A DNA stretch of 64,000 nt from Desulfuromonas acetoxidans DSM 684 (GTDB taxonomy: Bacteria; Desulfobacterota; Desulfuromonadia; Desulfuromonadales; Desulfuromonadaceae): the NCBI RefSeq assembly GCF_000167355.1, contig NZ_AAEW02000009.1, positions 62,001-126,000 on the forward strand. The letters run 5' to 3'. Numbering within the stretch: position 1 is the stretch's first letter; each line of letters opens with the position of its first letter. The translations under genes were made by a program, and so were the position numbers. The notes under the pieces are model-generated. The model searched no databases, had not been told where the DNA came from, and worked only from the letters and a program-made list of their open reading frames with translations. Below, one piece after another: positions 28,766-37,712 of this stretch.

Positions 28766-31700
28766 ATGGCCAATGAAGAACAGGCCCATACCACCCGACA
28801 TGCTTTTGTTCAGACGGTGAACGGATTGGCGGGGCGTGCCGAAGTTCTTGGATTACACGGTTGCGCTGCTGCACGATTTCTTGCCGGGCTGCTGACTCCG
28901 ACCGGACCGGCGCTCCTGGTGGTGGTTGCCGATCTTGACCAAGCCAGGCAGTTGACGGCAGAGCTTGCTTTTTTCAGTGCTCGCCCCGAGAAAATCCGTC
29001 TGTTTCCCCACTGGGAAATGGCCCCGTTTGAACCGCTGGTTCCCCACAGTGAAATCGAAGCCACGCGTTTGGCCACCTTGTACGGAGTGTTGCAGGGCGA
29101 GGTTGAAGCCGTCGTGACGACCCCGGCGGCTCTGCAGCAACGGGTGATTCCCCGTCAGGCCCTGCACACCCTGTGTGAAGAACTGATCCTCGAAGAAGAA
29201 TATGATCGCCATCAATTGCAGCAGCGGCTGCACGATCTAGGTTATCGCTCTGTTCCTCTGGTAGAGGATCGCGGGACCTACTCCTTTCGCGGTGATATTC
29301 TCGACCTGTTTCCGCCAACGCTCGAACAGCCGGTGCGCATCGATTTTTTTGGCGATTACATTGAGCGGATGCGCGTTTATGATGCCCTGACCCAACGTAG
29401 TGGTGACCAACAGCTCGATCGGCTGACTCTGCTACCGTCGCGGGAGATGGTGCTGACCGGTAGTTATCTCGACCAGTTCAGTCAGCAGCTCAAGCAACGC
29501 TGTGATGCCTTGGAGTTGCCCCGCACCAAACGTGAAGCCATTCTCGAAGAGGTCCGCGAAGGCTTGCTCTCTCCCGGACGATCCTTTTTACTGCCGCTCA
29601 ATTACGGTCAACTGGACAGCCTGTTCGATTATCTCGCCACGGACACTGTGGTCACGGTGGATGCTCCGGCCGTTGAACAAACCCTTGATCAATTCAGTCG
29701 CAGCATTGAACAGGGTGTGGCCCACATGGTCGCCGGTGAAGAGCCCTATGTGGAACCCCACCAGCTTTATCTCGCACCCCAGGAACTTGAGCAGCAACTC
29801 AGGGTGAAACGGCAGATTCATCTGGCGGATCTGCATATTTACGATCTTGATCATGACAAAAGCGTGCTGCGGGTCGAAAGTTGCGGGAATGGTGAATTTC
29901 TTCAACAGGCAGAGCCGCAACGCATCCGCCATCTGGCAGAGCGTTTAACCGCATGGGCAGATCAGCAGTGGTCTATTCTGCTGGTCTGTCGGCGTTCCGG
30001 GCAGGCGCAGCGTCTCAACGATCTGCTCAAGCCTTACGAACTTGATCCCCAGCCCTTGACCACCCTGCCGTGGAATGAACAGCGCGGAACGTTGCACTGG
30101 GTGTGCGCTGATATCAGTCGCGGTTTTCAACTGCCGGATGAAAAGCTGGTGGTGGTTACCGAAGAAGAGGTGTTCGGACAGCGGGTCAAACGGCGTCGCC
30201 GCAATGAACTCCGTGCTAAAGCCGCACTGTCCTCCCTGGCGGAACTTAAAGAGCGCGATTATGTGGTCCATGCTGATCACGGCATCGGTCTTTATTTAGG
30301 ACTTGAACAGCTTTCCAGCAGCGGCATGAGCGGTGATTTTCTCAAACTGGAATATGCCGGTGGCGATATGCTTTATCTGCCGGTGGAGCGAATTGAGAAA
30401 GTTCAGAAATACGCGGCCGGTGATCTGCAGTCGGTGCGTCTCGATAAAATGGGAGGTACCGCCTGGGCCAAAACCTGTCAAAAAGCCCGCGCAGCAGTGG
30501 AGGAGATGGCGCGGGAACTGCTGACCATTTATGCCCGCCGCGAAATGGCCGAAGCGTTCACCTTCTCACCGCCTGACGATGTGTTTCGCTCCTTTGAAGC
30601 GGCCTTTCCGTATGAGGAAACAGCAGATCAGATGGCGGCTATCCAGGATGTGCTGGAGGATATGCAGTCCGGACGCCCCATGGATCGGTTGATCTGTGGT
30701 GATGTCGGTTATGGTAAAACCGAAGTGGCCATTCGCGCCGCATTTAAGGCTGCTCTGGACAGCAAGCAGGTCGCCGTAGTGGTCCCGACCACGATTCTCG
30801 CCCGTCAGCACTATGCGACCTTTCTCGAGCGGTTTCACGGTTATCCTGTCCATGTCGAAATGATTTCCCGTTTTCGCAGTGCCGCTGATCAGAAACGGGT
30901 ACTCAAAGAGCTGGCCGAAGGCCAGGTCGATGTGGTGATCGGTACTCACCGTCTGTTACAGCGCGATGTTCATTTTAAAGATCTGGGTATGGTAGTGATC
31001 GACGAAGAGCAGCGTTTCGGTGTCTCGCACAAGGAACGCCTGAAGAAGATGCGCGCCCAGGTCGCCATGCTGACGTTGAGTGCCACACCCATTCCTCGCA
31101 CATTAAATATGGGCATGATCGGTATGCGAGATCTGTCGATTATCGATACACCTCCTGTTGACAGGTTGGCGATCCGCACCTATGTCACCCGCTTTGATGA
31201 CGATCTGATCCGTAATGCCATTCTGCGTGAACTGCAGCGTGGCGGCCAGGTCTATTTTGTTCATAACCGGGTCCAGTCCATTGGCGCCATGGCTGAATTT
31301 CTCGCGACCCTGGTTCCCGAAGCTAAAATTGCCGTTGGTCACGGTCAGATGGCTGAAAAAGAGTTGGAAAAGGTGATGCTGGGTTTCATTGAGGGCGAGA
31401 CAAATGTGCTGGTGGCCAGCACCATCATTGAAAACGGCCTCGATATCCCGCGCGCCAACACCATTATTGTCAACCGGGCTGACTGTTTTGGCCTGTCGCA
31501 ACTCTACCAGTTGCGTGGCCGGGTGGGTCGCAGCAAAAATCGAGGTTACGCCTATTTACTGATCCCCGGCGAAGCAACCCTGACCAAAGATGCCCGTGCC
31601 CGTTTGCAAGTCCTTCAGGATCTGACCGAACTGGGCGCCGGTTTCCGTGTGGCCAGCCATGACCTTGAACTGCGTGGCGCCGGTGATCTGCTCGGTGGCC

Positions 31701-32242
31701 GTCAGGCTGGTCAAATTGCCGCCATCGGCTTCGAGATGTATACCGAGCTGCTCGAAGAGACCATTCAAGAGCTCAAAGGGATGGAGAGCGAAGGGCGTAT
31801 TGATCCGGAGATCCGTCTTGGGCTACATGCCTTTCTGCCCGACAATTATGTGGTTGATCCCAACCAGCGCCTGGTGTTCTACAAAAAGATGGCTGCGGCT
31901 GAAGACGATGCCACGCTTTACGATATTGTCGATGAACTGCAGGATCGCTATGGTGAAATCCCGCAACCGGGCCTGGTTCTGCTTGAGATGATGAAGTTGC
32001 GTGTTGAGTTGAAACGACTCCGCATTGATCTGGCCGAATTCGACGGCCGTCGTCTGGTGTTTGGCTTTCACCCGACCACCACCGTGTCTCCAGATGCCTT
32101 GCTGGCGTTGATTCAGGAAGATCCGCAACGCTACAGCCTGTCACCAGATTTCCGCATTGCCGTGCGTCTCAACGAGCGCGGCAGCGATATTGAGCTGATT
32201 GAGGAAGCCAAAAAGCAATTGCAGGCATTTTGCGGACCGTGA
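28766..32242 (+). CDS. mfd: transcription-repair coupling factor Mfd
   Basis: Mfd removes RNA polymerase stalled at lesions and recruits UvrA. The 1158-aa protein has UvrB-like N-terminal domains (FPHWEMAPFEPLVPH, GTYSFRGDILDLFP), the RNA-polymerase-interacting CarD-like domain (DYVVHADHGIGLYLGLE), the helicase core with Walker A DVGYGKTEVA (about residue 645), DEEQ box VIDEEQRFGVSHKE, LSATPIPRTLNM, and the C-terminal TRCF domain. ATG 28766 follows GGGGAGAG. It is probably the first gene of a transcript with the SurA-like gene, 55 bases downstream. Confidence 0.97.
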   Translation: MANEEQAHTTRHAFVQTVNGLAGRAEVLGLHGCAAARFLAGLLTPTGPALLVVVADLDQARQLTAELAFFSARPEKIRLFPHWEMAPFEPLVPHSEIEATRLATLYGVLQGEVEAVVTTPAALQQRVIPRQALHTLCEELILEEEYDRHQLQQRLHDLGYRSVPLVEDRGTYSFRGDILDLFPPTLEQPVRIDFFGDYIERMRVYDALTQRSGDQQLDRLTLLPSREMVLTGSYLDQFSQQLKQRCDALELPRTKREAILEEVREGLLSPGRSFLLPLNYGQLDSLFDYLATDTVVTVDAPAVEQTLDQFSRSIEQGVAHMVAGEEPYVEPHQLYLAPQELEQQLRVKRQIHLADLHIYDLDHDKSVLRVESCGNGEFLQQAEPQRIRHLAERLTAWADQQWSILLVCRRSGQAQRLNDLLKPYELDPQPLTTLPWNEQRGTLHWVCADISRGFQLPDEKLVVVTEEEVFGQRVKRRRRNELRAKAALSSLAELKERDYVVHADHGIGLYLGLEQLSSSGMSGDFLKLEYAGGDMLYLPVERIEKVQKYAAGDLQSVRLDKMGGTAWAKTCQKARAAVEEMARELLTIYARREMAEAFTFSPPDDVFRSFEAAFPYEETADQMAAIQDVLEDMQSGRPMDRLICGDVGYGKTEVAIRAAFKAALDSKQVAVVVPTTILARQHYATFLERFHGYPVHVEMISRFRSAADQKRVLKELAEGQVDVVIGTHRLLQRDVHFKDLGMVVIDEEQRFGVSHKERLKKMRAQVAMLTLSATPIPRTLNMGMIGMRDLSIIDTPPVDRLAIRTYVTRFDDDLIRNAILRELQRGGQVYFVHNRVQSIGAMAEFLATLVPEAKIAVGHGQMAEKELEKVMLGFIEGETNVLVASTIIENGLDIPRANTIIVNRADCFGLSQLYQLRGRVGRSKNRGYAYLLIPGEATLTKDARARLQVLQDLTELGAGFRVASHDLELRGAGDLLGGRQAGQIAAIGFEMYTELLEETIQELKGMESEGRIDPEIRLGLHAFLPDNYVVDPNQRLVFYKKMAAAEDDATLYDIVDELQDRYGEIPQPGLVLLEMMKLRVELKRLRIDLAEFDGRRLVFGFHPTTTVSPDALLALIQEDPQRYSLSPDFRIAVRLNERGSDIELIEEAKKQLQAFCGP

Positions 32243-32297
32243 TAACGTGCAGCAATTCACCATTCTGTTAACTTTCCACTTTGAGGTTTAACGCCCT

Positions 32298-33209
32298 ATG
32301 TTGAAAAAAATTGTCTTTACCGCACTGTTGTTCAGCCTGATTATCCCATCGGTGTGGGCCGAGCAACTCAGTAAAATTGCCGCGGTTGTCAATGATGAGA
32401 TCATTACCACCCGTCAACTGGAGCAGCGCCTGGTCAGTCGCGGCGAACGCTCGGCGACGGACGCCCAAAAGCGTCAGGAACTGGACAACATGATTAACGA
32501 ACGGCTCATGGAACAACGCAGTCGTGAGATTGGTCTCGAGGTGTCGGACGACGATATCGAGACGGCGATCAACGATGTTCAGCAGCAGAACAACATCAGT
32601 CGCGAGCAGCTCGAACAGGCGTTGATCGCCCAGGGGCTGTCCATGTCCGGCTACCGTGAGCAGTTGCGCGGACAGATTTTGCGCTACAAATTGATGGGCT
32701 ATGAAGTTAAAAGTAAAGTGGATATCACCCGCCAGGAGGTGCGTAACTACTATCAGGAGCACCTCGATCAGTATCGTCAGTCGCCGCGTGTCCGACTCAG
32801 CCGCCTGACTTTCCCTCTGGGCGATGATCCGACTGCGGCGCGGGAAAATGCTACAATCGCTTTGCGTAAACTCGACGATGGCGAAAGTGTTGATGAGGTT
32901 CTGGTCAATATGTCGCCACGCACCCGCATTGAAGGCGGTGAGATGGGCAGTTTTGTTGCCGGTGAGCTGTCCGAAACGTTTGAGCAGGCCATTGCCGATC
33001 TTGACAGTGGTGACCATACCCCGCTTATTCCCTTGGGAGATGCCTTGCATATCCTGAAAGTGGAGGAACGGATCCCAGGGAGTGTGGCTGATATTTCGAC
33101 GGTTGAAGAGCAGATCCGCGGCGAATTAAGCCAGCAGAAAATGGATCAGAAGCTACAGGAATGGCGTGAAAATCTGCGTTCCGAATCCTACGTGGATGTT
33201 CGCCTGTAA
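32298..33209 (+). CDS. periplasmic SurA/PpiC-type chaperone-isomerase
   Basis: A signal peptide (IVFTALLFSLIIPSVWA) precedes a SurA-like N-terminal domain (AAVVNDEIITTRQLEQRL ... LDNMINERLMEQRS) and one parvulin-type PPIase domain (RLTFPLGDD ... GEMGSFVAGELSETFEQAI ... ALHILKVEER). At 303 aa it has a single parvulin domain, in contrast to two in E. coli SurA. It should help outer-membrane protein folding. It follows mfd and ends in a strong terminator. Confidence 0.9.
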   Translation: MLKKIVFTALLFSLIIPSVWAEQLSKIAAVVNDEIITTRQLEQRLVSRGERSATDAQKRQELDNMINERLMEQRSREIGLEVSDDDIETAINDVQQQNNISREQLEQALIAQGLSMSGYREQLRGQILRYKLMGYEVKSKVDITRQEVRNYYQEHLDQYRQSPRVRLSRLTFPLGDDPTAARENATIALRKLDDGESVDEVLVNMSPRTRIEGGEMGSFVAGELSETFEQAIADLDSGDHTPLIPLGDALHILKVEERIPGSVADISTVEEQIRGELSQQKMDQKLQEWRENLRSESYVDVRL

Positions 33210-33246
33210 TTCATCCGTTCTCGACGTTTTTTGACCTCTGGTACAC

Positions 33247-33286
33247 CACCCCGCCGCGATTTTTTTTGCGACGGGGTGTTTTTTTT
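33247..33286 (+). terminator. Rho-independent terminator after the SurA-like gene
   Basis: CACCCCGCCGCG (33247-33258) pairs, with one or two mismatches, to GCGACGGGGTG (33268-33278), followed by eight T residues. Its T-tract runs directly into the first TCGACA element of the next promoter region. Confidence 0.88.
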
Positions 33287-33325
33287 CGACAAAAAAGTCG
33301 ACAAAACCCGGCAAAAATGTCGACA
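33286..33325. promoter_or_regulatory. probable activator-binding sites (TCGACA repeats) upstream of the barrel operon
   Basis: Three TCGACA units (33286-33291, 33298-33303, 33320-33325) include the 14-bp inverted repeat CGACAAAAAAGTCG (33287-33300) and the palindrome TGTCGACA (33318-33325). A near-identical 14-mer occurs at 40707-40720 upstream of the convergent operon. They look like enhancer sites for the NtrC-type activator at 36308-37651; the assignment is inferred. Confidence 0.6.
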
Positions 33326-33365
33326 ATAGAGAGGTTTATCTCCTAAAACAACCTATTTGGGTGGC

Positions 33366-33382
33366 TTGGAATGGCTCTTGCT
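33366..33382 (+). promoter_or_regulatory. sigma-54-type -24/-12 promoter
   Basis: TTGGAATGGCTCTTGCT matches the sigma-54 consensus YTGGCAYGRNNNTTGCW at all fixed positions except the C after GG, with the required ten bases between GG and GC. It overlaps the first codons of the longest barrel frame. Transcription would start near 33393. Confidence 0.65.
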
Positions 33383-34387
33383 GTTTATACCTGTATCATC
33401 CGTATCTTTAAAACATGGTGGCGATCTACCCCGATTCTGGCAGCAATGCTGCTGGTTTTGAGCAGTCTGCTCCCGCAACATTGCCTGGCATTGGGCGGTC
33501 GCGTCGATCTGTCGTGCGGTTATGACGACAATGTGGCAGCCAGTACCGACAAACAGGGGTCGCCTTTCATGCGCTACCAGGTGCAGTTGTATCAACCGCT
33601 TGTCGATCGACCGGCTCTGTATGTTGAAGGCTATGGTTGGGCGTCATACGATGCGTTTACCCGGCTGGAGGACCGCCGGGAATTCTTACTTGGAGCCTCC
33701 TGCCTTAGACGGTGGCAAGACGGCCTCTGGCACAGCCTGTTTTATGTTGAAGGGCGCTCTTACCGCGACGATCTGGTTGGCGAAGACGAGTTCGATGCCC
33801 TTGAGGTGGGGTGTCAGGTTGAACGGTTTATTAATGAACAGATCAGCCTGGGGGTGAGCGGCTACTGTCGTTATGCTGACTACCGTCAGGGGTATAACTG
33901 GGTGTCGACGGTTTACGAAGAGACTGAAACTTCAGGCGGCCAGGGCAATGGCAATGGTAGCAATGGACAAACGACAACGCAGGAAACTCTGGTTGAGATC
34001 AACGAATCGCGTCATGACCGTGAATTCGGGATCATCGGTCAGGGGGAATACCGTTTTACGGCGGATCTGTTTTGTGATGTGAAAGTGTTTTATCAGGATA
34101 ACGACTCCACCCTGTCCTGGGAATCGTACCAGGGTTATGGTGTTGAACATGGCTGGCAGATGTTCTTCACCTCCAGCGTGAGCGGCGAATTGTGGGGCAG
34201 TTGGCTGGCACGTGATTATGACAAGAGCGACGACCGTCAATGGACGGCGGCGGTTCGGCTCGACTGGCAATGGCAAAAAAATCTGAGCGCTTATGTGCAG
34301 ATGCAACAGGTCTGGCAAAACTCTGATTTCTCAGATGGTGATTATACGAAAAAGGTGGCGATATGCGGATTATATTGGTTGTTCTGA
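33371..34387 (+). CDS. predicted outer-membrane beta-barrel protein
   Basis: The 338-aa frame starts with a hydrophobic export segment (ILAAMLLVLSSLLPQHCLA) followed by alternating aromatic/polar strands and ends in a terminal Phe (CGLYWLF), as outer-membrane barrels do. A Gly/Asn/Thr-rich loop lies near residues 193-215. I do not recognise the family. The ATG at 33371 lies inside the sigma-54-like promoter. If that promoter is real, the in-frame ATG at 33446 (MLLVLSSLLPQHCLA) is the start, though it lacks a clear ribosome-binding site. It overlaps the next gene by 25 bases and heads the operon with the kinase and activator. Confidence 0.65.
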   Translation: MALAVYTCIIRIFKTWWRSTPILAAMLLVLSSLLPQHCLALGGRVDLSCGYDDNVAASTDKQGSPFMRYQVQLYQPLVDRPALYVEGYGWASYDAFTRLEDRREFLLGASCLRRWQDGLWHSLFYVEGRSYRDDLVGEDEFDALEVGCQVERFINEQISLGVSGYCRYADYRQGYNWVSTVYEETETSGGQGNGNGSNGQTTTQETLVEINESRHDREFGIIGQGEYRFTADLFCDVKVFYQDNDSTLSWESYQGYGVEHGWQMFFTSSVSGELWGSWLARDYDKSDDRQWTAAVRLDWQWQKNLSAYVQMQQVWQNSDFSDGDYTKKVAICGLYWLF

Positions 34388-34776
34388 TCCTGATGGGCGG
34401 GGTGATCTCGGCACAGGCCGGGGAGATCCACGGGCGTGTGATGGATGTGGATCGCCAGAAGGGATCTGTGACGCTTGAAGTGGTGGATGAAAATGAAACC
34501 ACCCGCGAAGTGACCGTCAAGGCCAAAAGCATCCCTGCCGATATCCGCCTGGGCGAAACGCTTCAGGTGAAAACCGACTCCGGCAACCTCAGATCAGCGG
34601 TCGTTTCCGGCAGCGTTAAAAAGAATCTCGGACGCGGTGCCGCCGACAACGATAAGACCGGTGTCCGTTCCCGGCTGCGTAAAGCCCAGAACGGCAAGAG
34701 CCATCGCGGTGGTCTGGGCGCAGGTCGAGGCCAAGGGCATGGTCAAGGACAGGGTCAAGGCCGGGGGCACCATTGA
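34363..34776 (+). CDS. small secreted protein with Gly/Gln/His-rich tail
   Basis: This 137-aa product has a signal peptide (IILVVLILMGGVISAQA), a small beta-rich domain (residues about 20-85, IHGRVMDVDRQKGSVTLEV ... LGETLQVKT) suggestive of an OB/SH3-like fold, and a basic, low-complexity tail rich in GQ, GR and HH. The tail could bind metal or nucleic acid or polysaccharide; nothing settles this. ATG 34363 follows AAGGTGG and overlaps the barrel gene, and its stop overlaps the kinase start (TTGA). No family recognised. Confidence 0.7.
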   Translation: MRIILVVLILMGGVISAQAGEIHGRVMDVDRQKGSVTLEVVDENETTREVTVKAKSIPADIRLGETLQVKTDSGNLRSAVVSGSVKKNLGRGAADNDKTGVRSRLRKAQNGKSHRGGLGAGRGQGHGQGQGQGRGHH

Positions 34777-36311
34777 GCCCCAGAGATATCAAAGAGCAGG
34801 GCCGCTTTGTCTTGTGGCAGGCCAATCTGATCGTTTTTGCTGTGCTGGTTGCCATGGTTCTCGGCTATTTCTCCTGGCAGATGGCACAGACACGCCATGC
34901 GTTTGAAGAACATGTCAATGAACATGCGCAACTGGTGGCTGAAATCGTTGCCACCAATGTCAAAGCGGCCAGTCGCTCCCAGGAAGTTGTTGAACAGATC
35001 GTCAGTGACTTTCTCGTCAATATCGCCCGGTTTATCGCCTACCTTGATGAGGTGGAGCCGTTCAATGCCCGTGAGCTTGCAGCCTATGCCCAAGAGAACG
35101 GGCTCGAGGGGATCTGGATCAAGCGAACCGGTGAAGAAGCGGTGATGTCGCCGCCTGTCTGGTTTGAACAGCCGCTGTTCGATGTCAGCCACCAGAAGCA
35201 CCTGCTGATTCACCGTGAGCAACGCCACGAATATATCCTGTTGTGGAAGGTTCCCGATAGTGCTCGACTGATTGCCGTCGGGCTACCGGCCCGTTCTCTG
35301 GAGCAACTTCAGGAGCAGATGGGGGTCAAGCAACTTTTGGCCGCCTTAAGTCGTCTTGCCGGTATTGACAGTCTGCGTCTTGAGCCGACGGCAAAAATCA
35401 CCCGCCAGAATGAGTTGTACAGTCTGAGATCTTCAGCGACACAACGTCAGATTATCCTGGGCCAGCAAACCCTGCTGCTGGAGGTGGAATCGACCAGCCT
35501 CAATGAGCGTATCTCTGTGCTGTGGCGGGAATTCTTTATTTTCAGCGGCTTTCTATTTGCCGCAGGTCTGCTGTTGTCCTGGCAACTGTACCGTTATCAG
35601 AACCGCCATGTTGAAGATCTGTGGCAACTGCACCAGCAGTTGGCTGTCCAGCGTGAAGACGCCTCTCTGGGGCGGGCAGCGGCCACTATTAGCCATGAAA
35701 TTCGCAATCCGCTCAATGCCATCAGCATGGGCTTGCAACGTCTGCAGATGGAATCCAGTGGTCTCGAAGGGGAGCACGAAGAGCTGCTGGTGGCGATGAG
35801 TGATGCTGTGAAGCGGACCAACGAGATTGTCCATGGGCTGCAGCGCTACGCTTTACCGCTGAAGCCGGAGATGAAAAGCGTCGCGTTTCATGAGTTGATT
35901 GAGCGTATTGTCAATCTCTATCGGCCCCAATTTGATGCCCATCACATCCGTGTCAACAGCCAGCTGCAACCCATCGAATTTGAGGCCGATGGCGATTTGC
36001 TTGGCCAGCTTGTCGAAAATTTGCTGAAGAATGCTCTGGAGGCGCAACCGCGTGGTGGCTTTGTCAGTGTCAGTCTGCTGATCGAACAGGGGCAGGCCAA
36101 ACTGAGCATTGAGAACCGCACCCATGACGTCAGTGATGACATCAACAATCTGCTTGAACCCTATTTTACAACCAAGGACCGGCAAACCGGACTCGGTTTG
36201 ACCCTGGTGCGCAAGATTGCCGTAGCGCACGGTGGTCAGATTACGTTGTCGATTGTCGAAAATGACTGTTTCCGGGCGCTGGTCCAACTCCCCCTGAAGA
36301 GAAATGTATGA
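34773..36311 (+). CDS. membrane sensor histidine kinase (module A)
   Basis: The 512-aa kinase has two membrane segments (about residues 14-34 and 250-270) that enclose a periplasmic sensory domain of about 215 residues, then a coil and an HisKA domain with ISHEIRNPLNAIS (His about 307). The HATPase domain has LLKNALEA (N box) and TGLGLTLV (G box). The start is a TTG at 34773 overlapping the upstream stop, behind GGGGG. The stop overlaps the activator ATG by four bases (ATGA), so it is paired with that activator. The ligand is unknown. Confidence 0.9.
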   Translation: MSPRDIKEQGRFVLWQANLIVFAVLVAMVLGYFSWQMAQTRHAFEEHVNEHAQLVAEIVATNVKAASRSQEVVEQIVSDFLVNIARFIAYLDEVEPFNARELAAYAQENGLEGIWIKRTGEEAVMSPPVWFEQPLFDVSHQKHLLIHREQRHEYILLWKVPDSARLIAVGLPARSLEQLQEQMGVKQLLAALSRLAGIDSLRLEPTAKITRQNELYSLRSSATQRQIILGQQTLLLEVESTSLNERISVLWREFFIFSGFLFAAGLLLSWQLYRYQNRHVEDLWQLHQQLAVQREDASLGRAAATISHEIRNPLNAISMGLQRLQMESSGLEGEHEELLVAMSDAVKRTNEIVHGLQRYALPLKPEMKSVAFHELIERIVNLYRPQFDAHHIRVNSQLQPIEFEADGDLLGQLVENLLKNALEAQPRGGFVSVSLLIEQGQAKLSIENRTHDVSDDINNLLEPYFTTKDRQTGLGLTLVRKIAVAHGGQITLSIVENDCFRALVQLPLKRNV

Positions 36312-37651
36312 CCATCCTTGTCGTTGATGATGAACAAGTGCAACGGGAGATGTTGCAGGGCTTTTTAAATAAGCGCGGCTATAAAGTCCTCACCGCCTCC
36401 AACGGCGAAGAGGCTCTGGAACTGTGTGCCCGCTACCCCATCAGTCTGGTGTTGATGGACCTGTGTATGCCCGGTCTGAACGGGGATGAAGTGCTGGAAA
36501 AGTTGCGCGAATCAAATCCGTTGTTGCGGGTGATTCTCATCACTGCCTTTGGTTCCGTGGAAACCGCAGTCAAGGTGATGAAGCTGGGGGCCAGTGACTT
36601 TCTCGAAAAGCCCGTGGATCTTACCGAGTTGGCCCAACGCATTGAACGTTGTGAACAGCAACAGCTTATCGAACAGGATCTGAGCGAAATGGAGCAGGAT
36701 CTTGAAGATGATGAGCTGCCGTTACCGGTAGCGGCGAGCAGTGAAGCTATGCAGCACCTGTTGTCATTGGTGCGCCGGGTGGCTCGCAGTCCTTGGACCG
36801 TGCTGATCCATGGCGAAACCGGCACTGGTAAAGAGCGTATTGCCCGCCTGTTGCACCAGCTCAGTGAACGCAGCAACGGACCGTTTGTCGAAGTCAACTG
36901 TGCCGCCCTGCCCGATAATCTATTTGAGTCTGAGCTGTTCGGTCATGAAAAAGGCGCCTTCACCGGCGCGACGTCGCGTCGCAGCGGACGTTTTGAAGCG
37001 GCTCAGGGGGGCACGTTGTTTCTCGATGAGATCGGCGAGCTGCCTCTGGGATTGCAGGCCAAGTTGTTACGTGCCCTGCAGGAAAAACGCATTTGCCCGG
37101 TTGGCGCTGAACTGGAACGGGAGGTCGATGCCCGGGTGCTGGTCGCGACCAACTGCGATCTGCCGAAAATGGTCCAGGAGGGTCGTTTTCGCGAAGACCT
37201 CTATTACCGATTGAATGTGTTTGAAATGCAGATCCCGCCGTTGCGTCAGCGGCGGGAAGATATTCCCATGCTGGTGGAGAACTTTCTTGAGCAATATGCG
37301 CTGCGACCTATTCAGATCGAACCCGCTGCCATGGATGCTCTGATCAAATACGACTATCCCGGCAATGTTCGTGAACTGGAACATCTGATTCAGCGTCTGG
37401 CCACCCTGGTGCGCGGCCCGGTGATTCGCCGGGTTGATCTGCCTGCTCCCCTGTTGCAGCCGCCGCAACCGGAAAACAACTCCGGGCTGTTGACCGAGCG
37501 GGTGGAGGCTGTGGAACGGCAGATGTTGCTCGATACGCTGCGCCAATATCACGGGGTACAGACACGTGCTGCCGAAGCCCTTGGTATCAGCGAGCGGGTA
37601 CTGCGTTATAAAATGTCCAAATACAATTTGAATAAAGAGGATCTGAAATAA
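36308..37651 (+). CDS. NtrC-family sigma-54 response regulator (module A)
   Basis: The receiver (residues 1-118) has VVDDEQ, phosphoacceptor Asp in LVLMDLCMPG (about 50) and Lys in EKPVD. The AAA+ domain has Walker A HGETGTGKER, the intact sigma-54-contacting GAFTGA loop and FLDEIGELPL. The C-terminal Fis-type helix-turn-helix reads TRAAEALGISERVLRYKMSKY. At 447 aa all parts are present, so it should activate sigma-54 promoters when phosphorylated by the adjacent kinase. Likely targets are the promoters at 33366 and 40610. Confidence 0.93.
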   Translation: MTILVVDDEQVQREMLQGFLNKRGYKVLTASNGEEALELCARYPISLVLMDLCMPGLNGDEVLEKLRESNPLLRVILITAFGSVETAVKVMKLGASDFLEKPVDLTELAQRIERCEQQQLIEQDLSEMEQDLEDDELPLPVAASSEAMQHLLSLVRRVARSPWTVLIHGETGTGKERIARLLHQLSERSNGPFVEVNCAALPDNLFESELFGHEKGAFTGATSRRSGRFEAAQGGTLFLDEIGELPLGLQAKLLRALQEKRICPVGAELEREVDARVLVATNCDLPKMVQEGRFREDLYYRLNVFEMQIPPLRQRREDIPMLVENFLEQYALRPIQIEPAAMDALIKYDYPGNVRELEHLIQRLATLVRGPVIRRVDLPAPLLQPPQPENNSGLLTERVEAVERQMLLDTLRQYHGVQTRAAEALGISERVLRYKMSKYNLNKEDLK

Positions 37652-37712
37652 CTGTGGCAGGCAATGGCCTGTTGACGGATGTCACGTCCTAAAATACGTT
37701 GACAGTTTATTC

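Noticed and set aside
33297-33325. TCGACA repeats considered as the start of a CRISPR or tandem repeat array
   Set aside because: There are only three short units with unequal spacing (12 and 22 bases) in a promoter region; regulatory sites explain them better.
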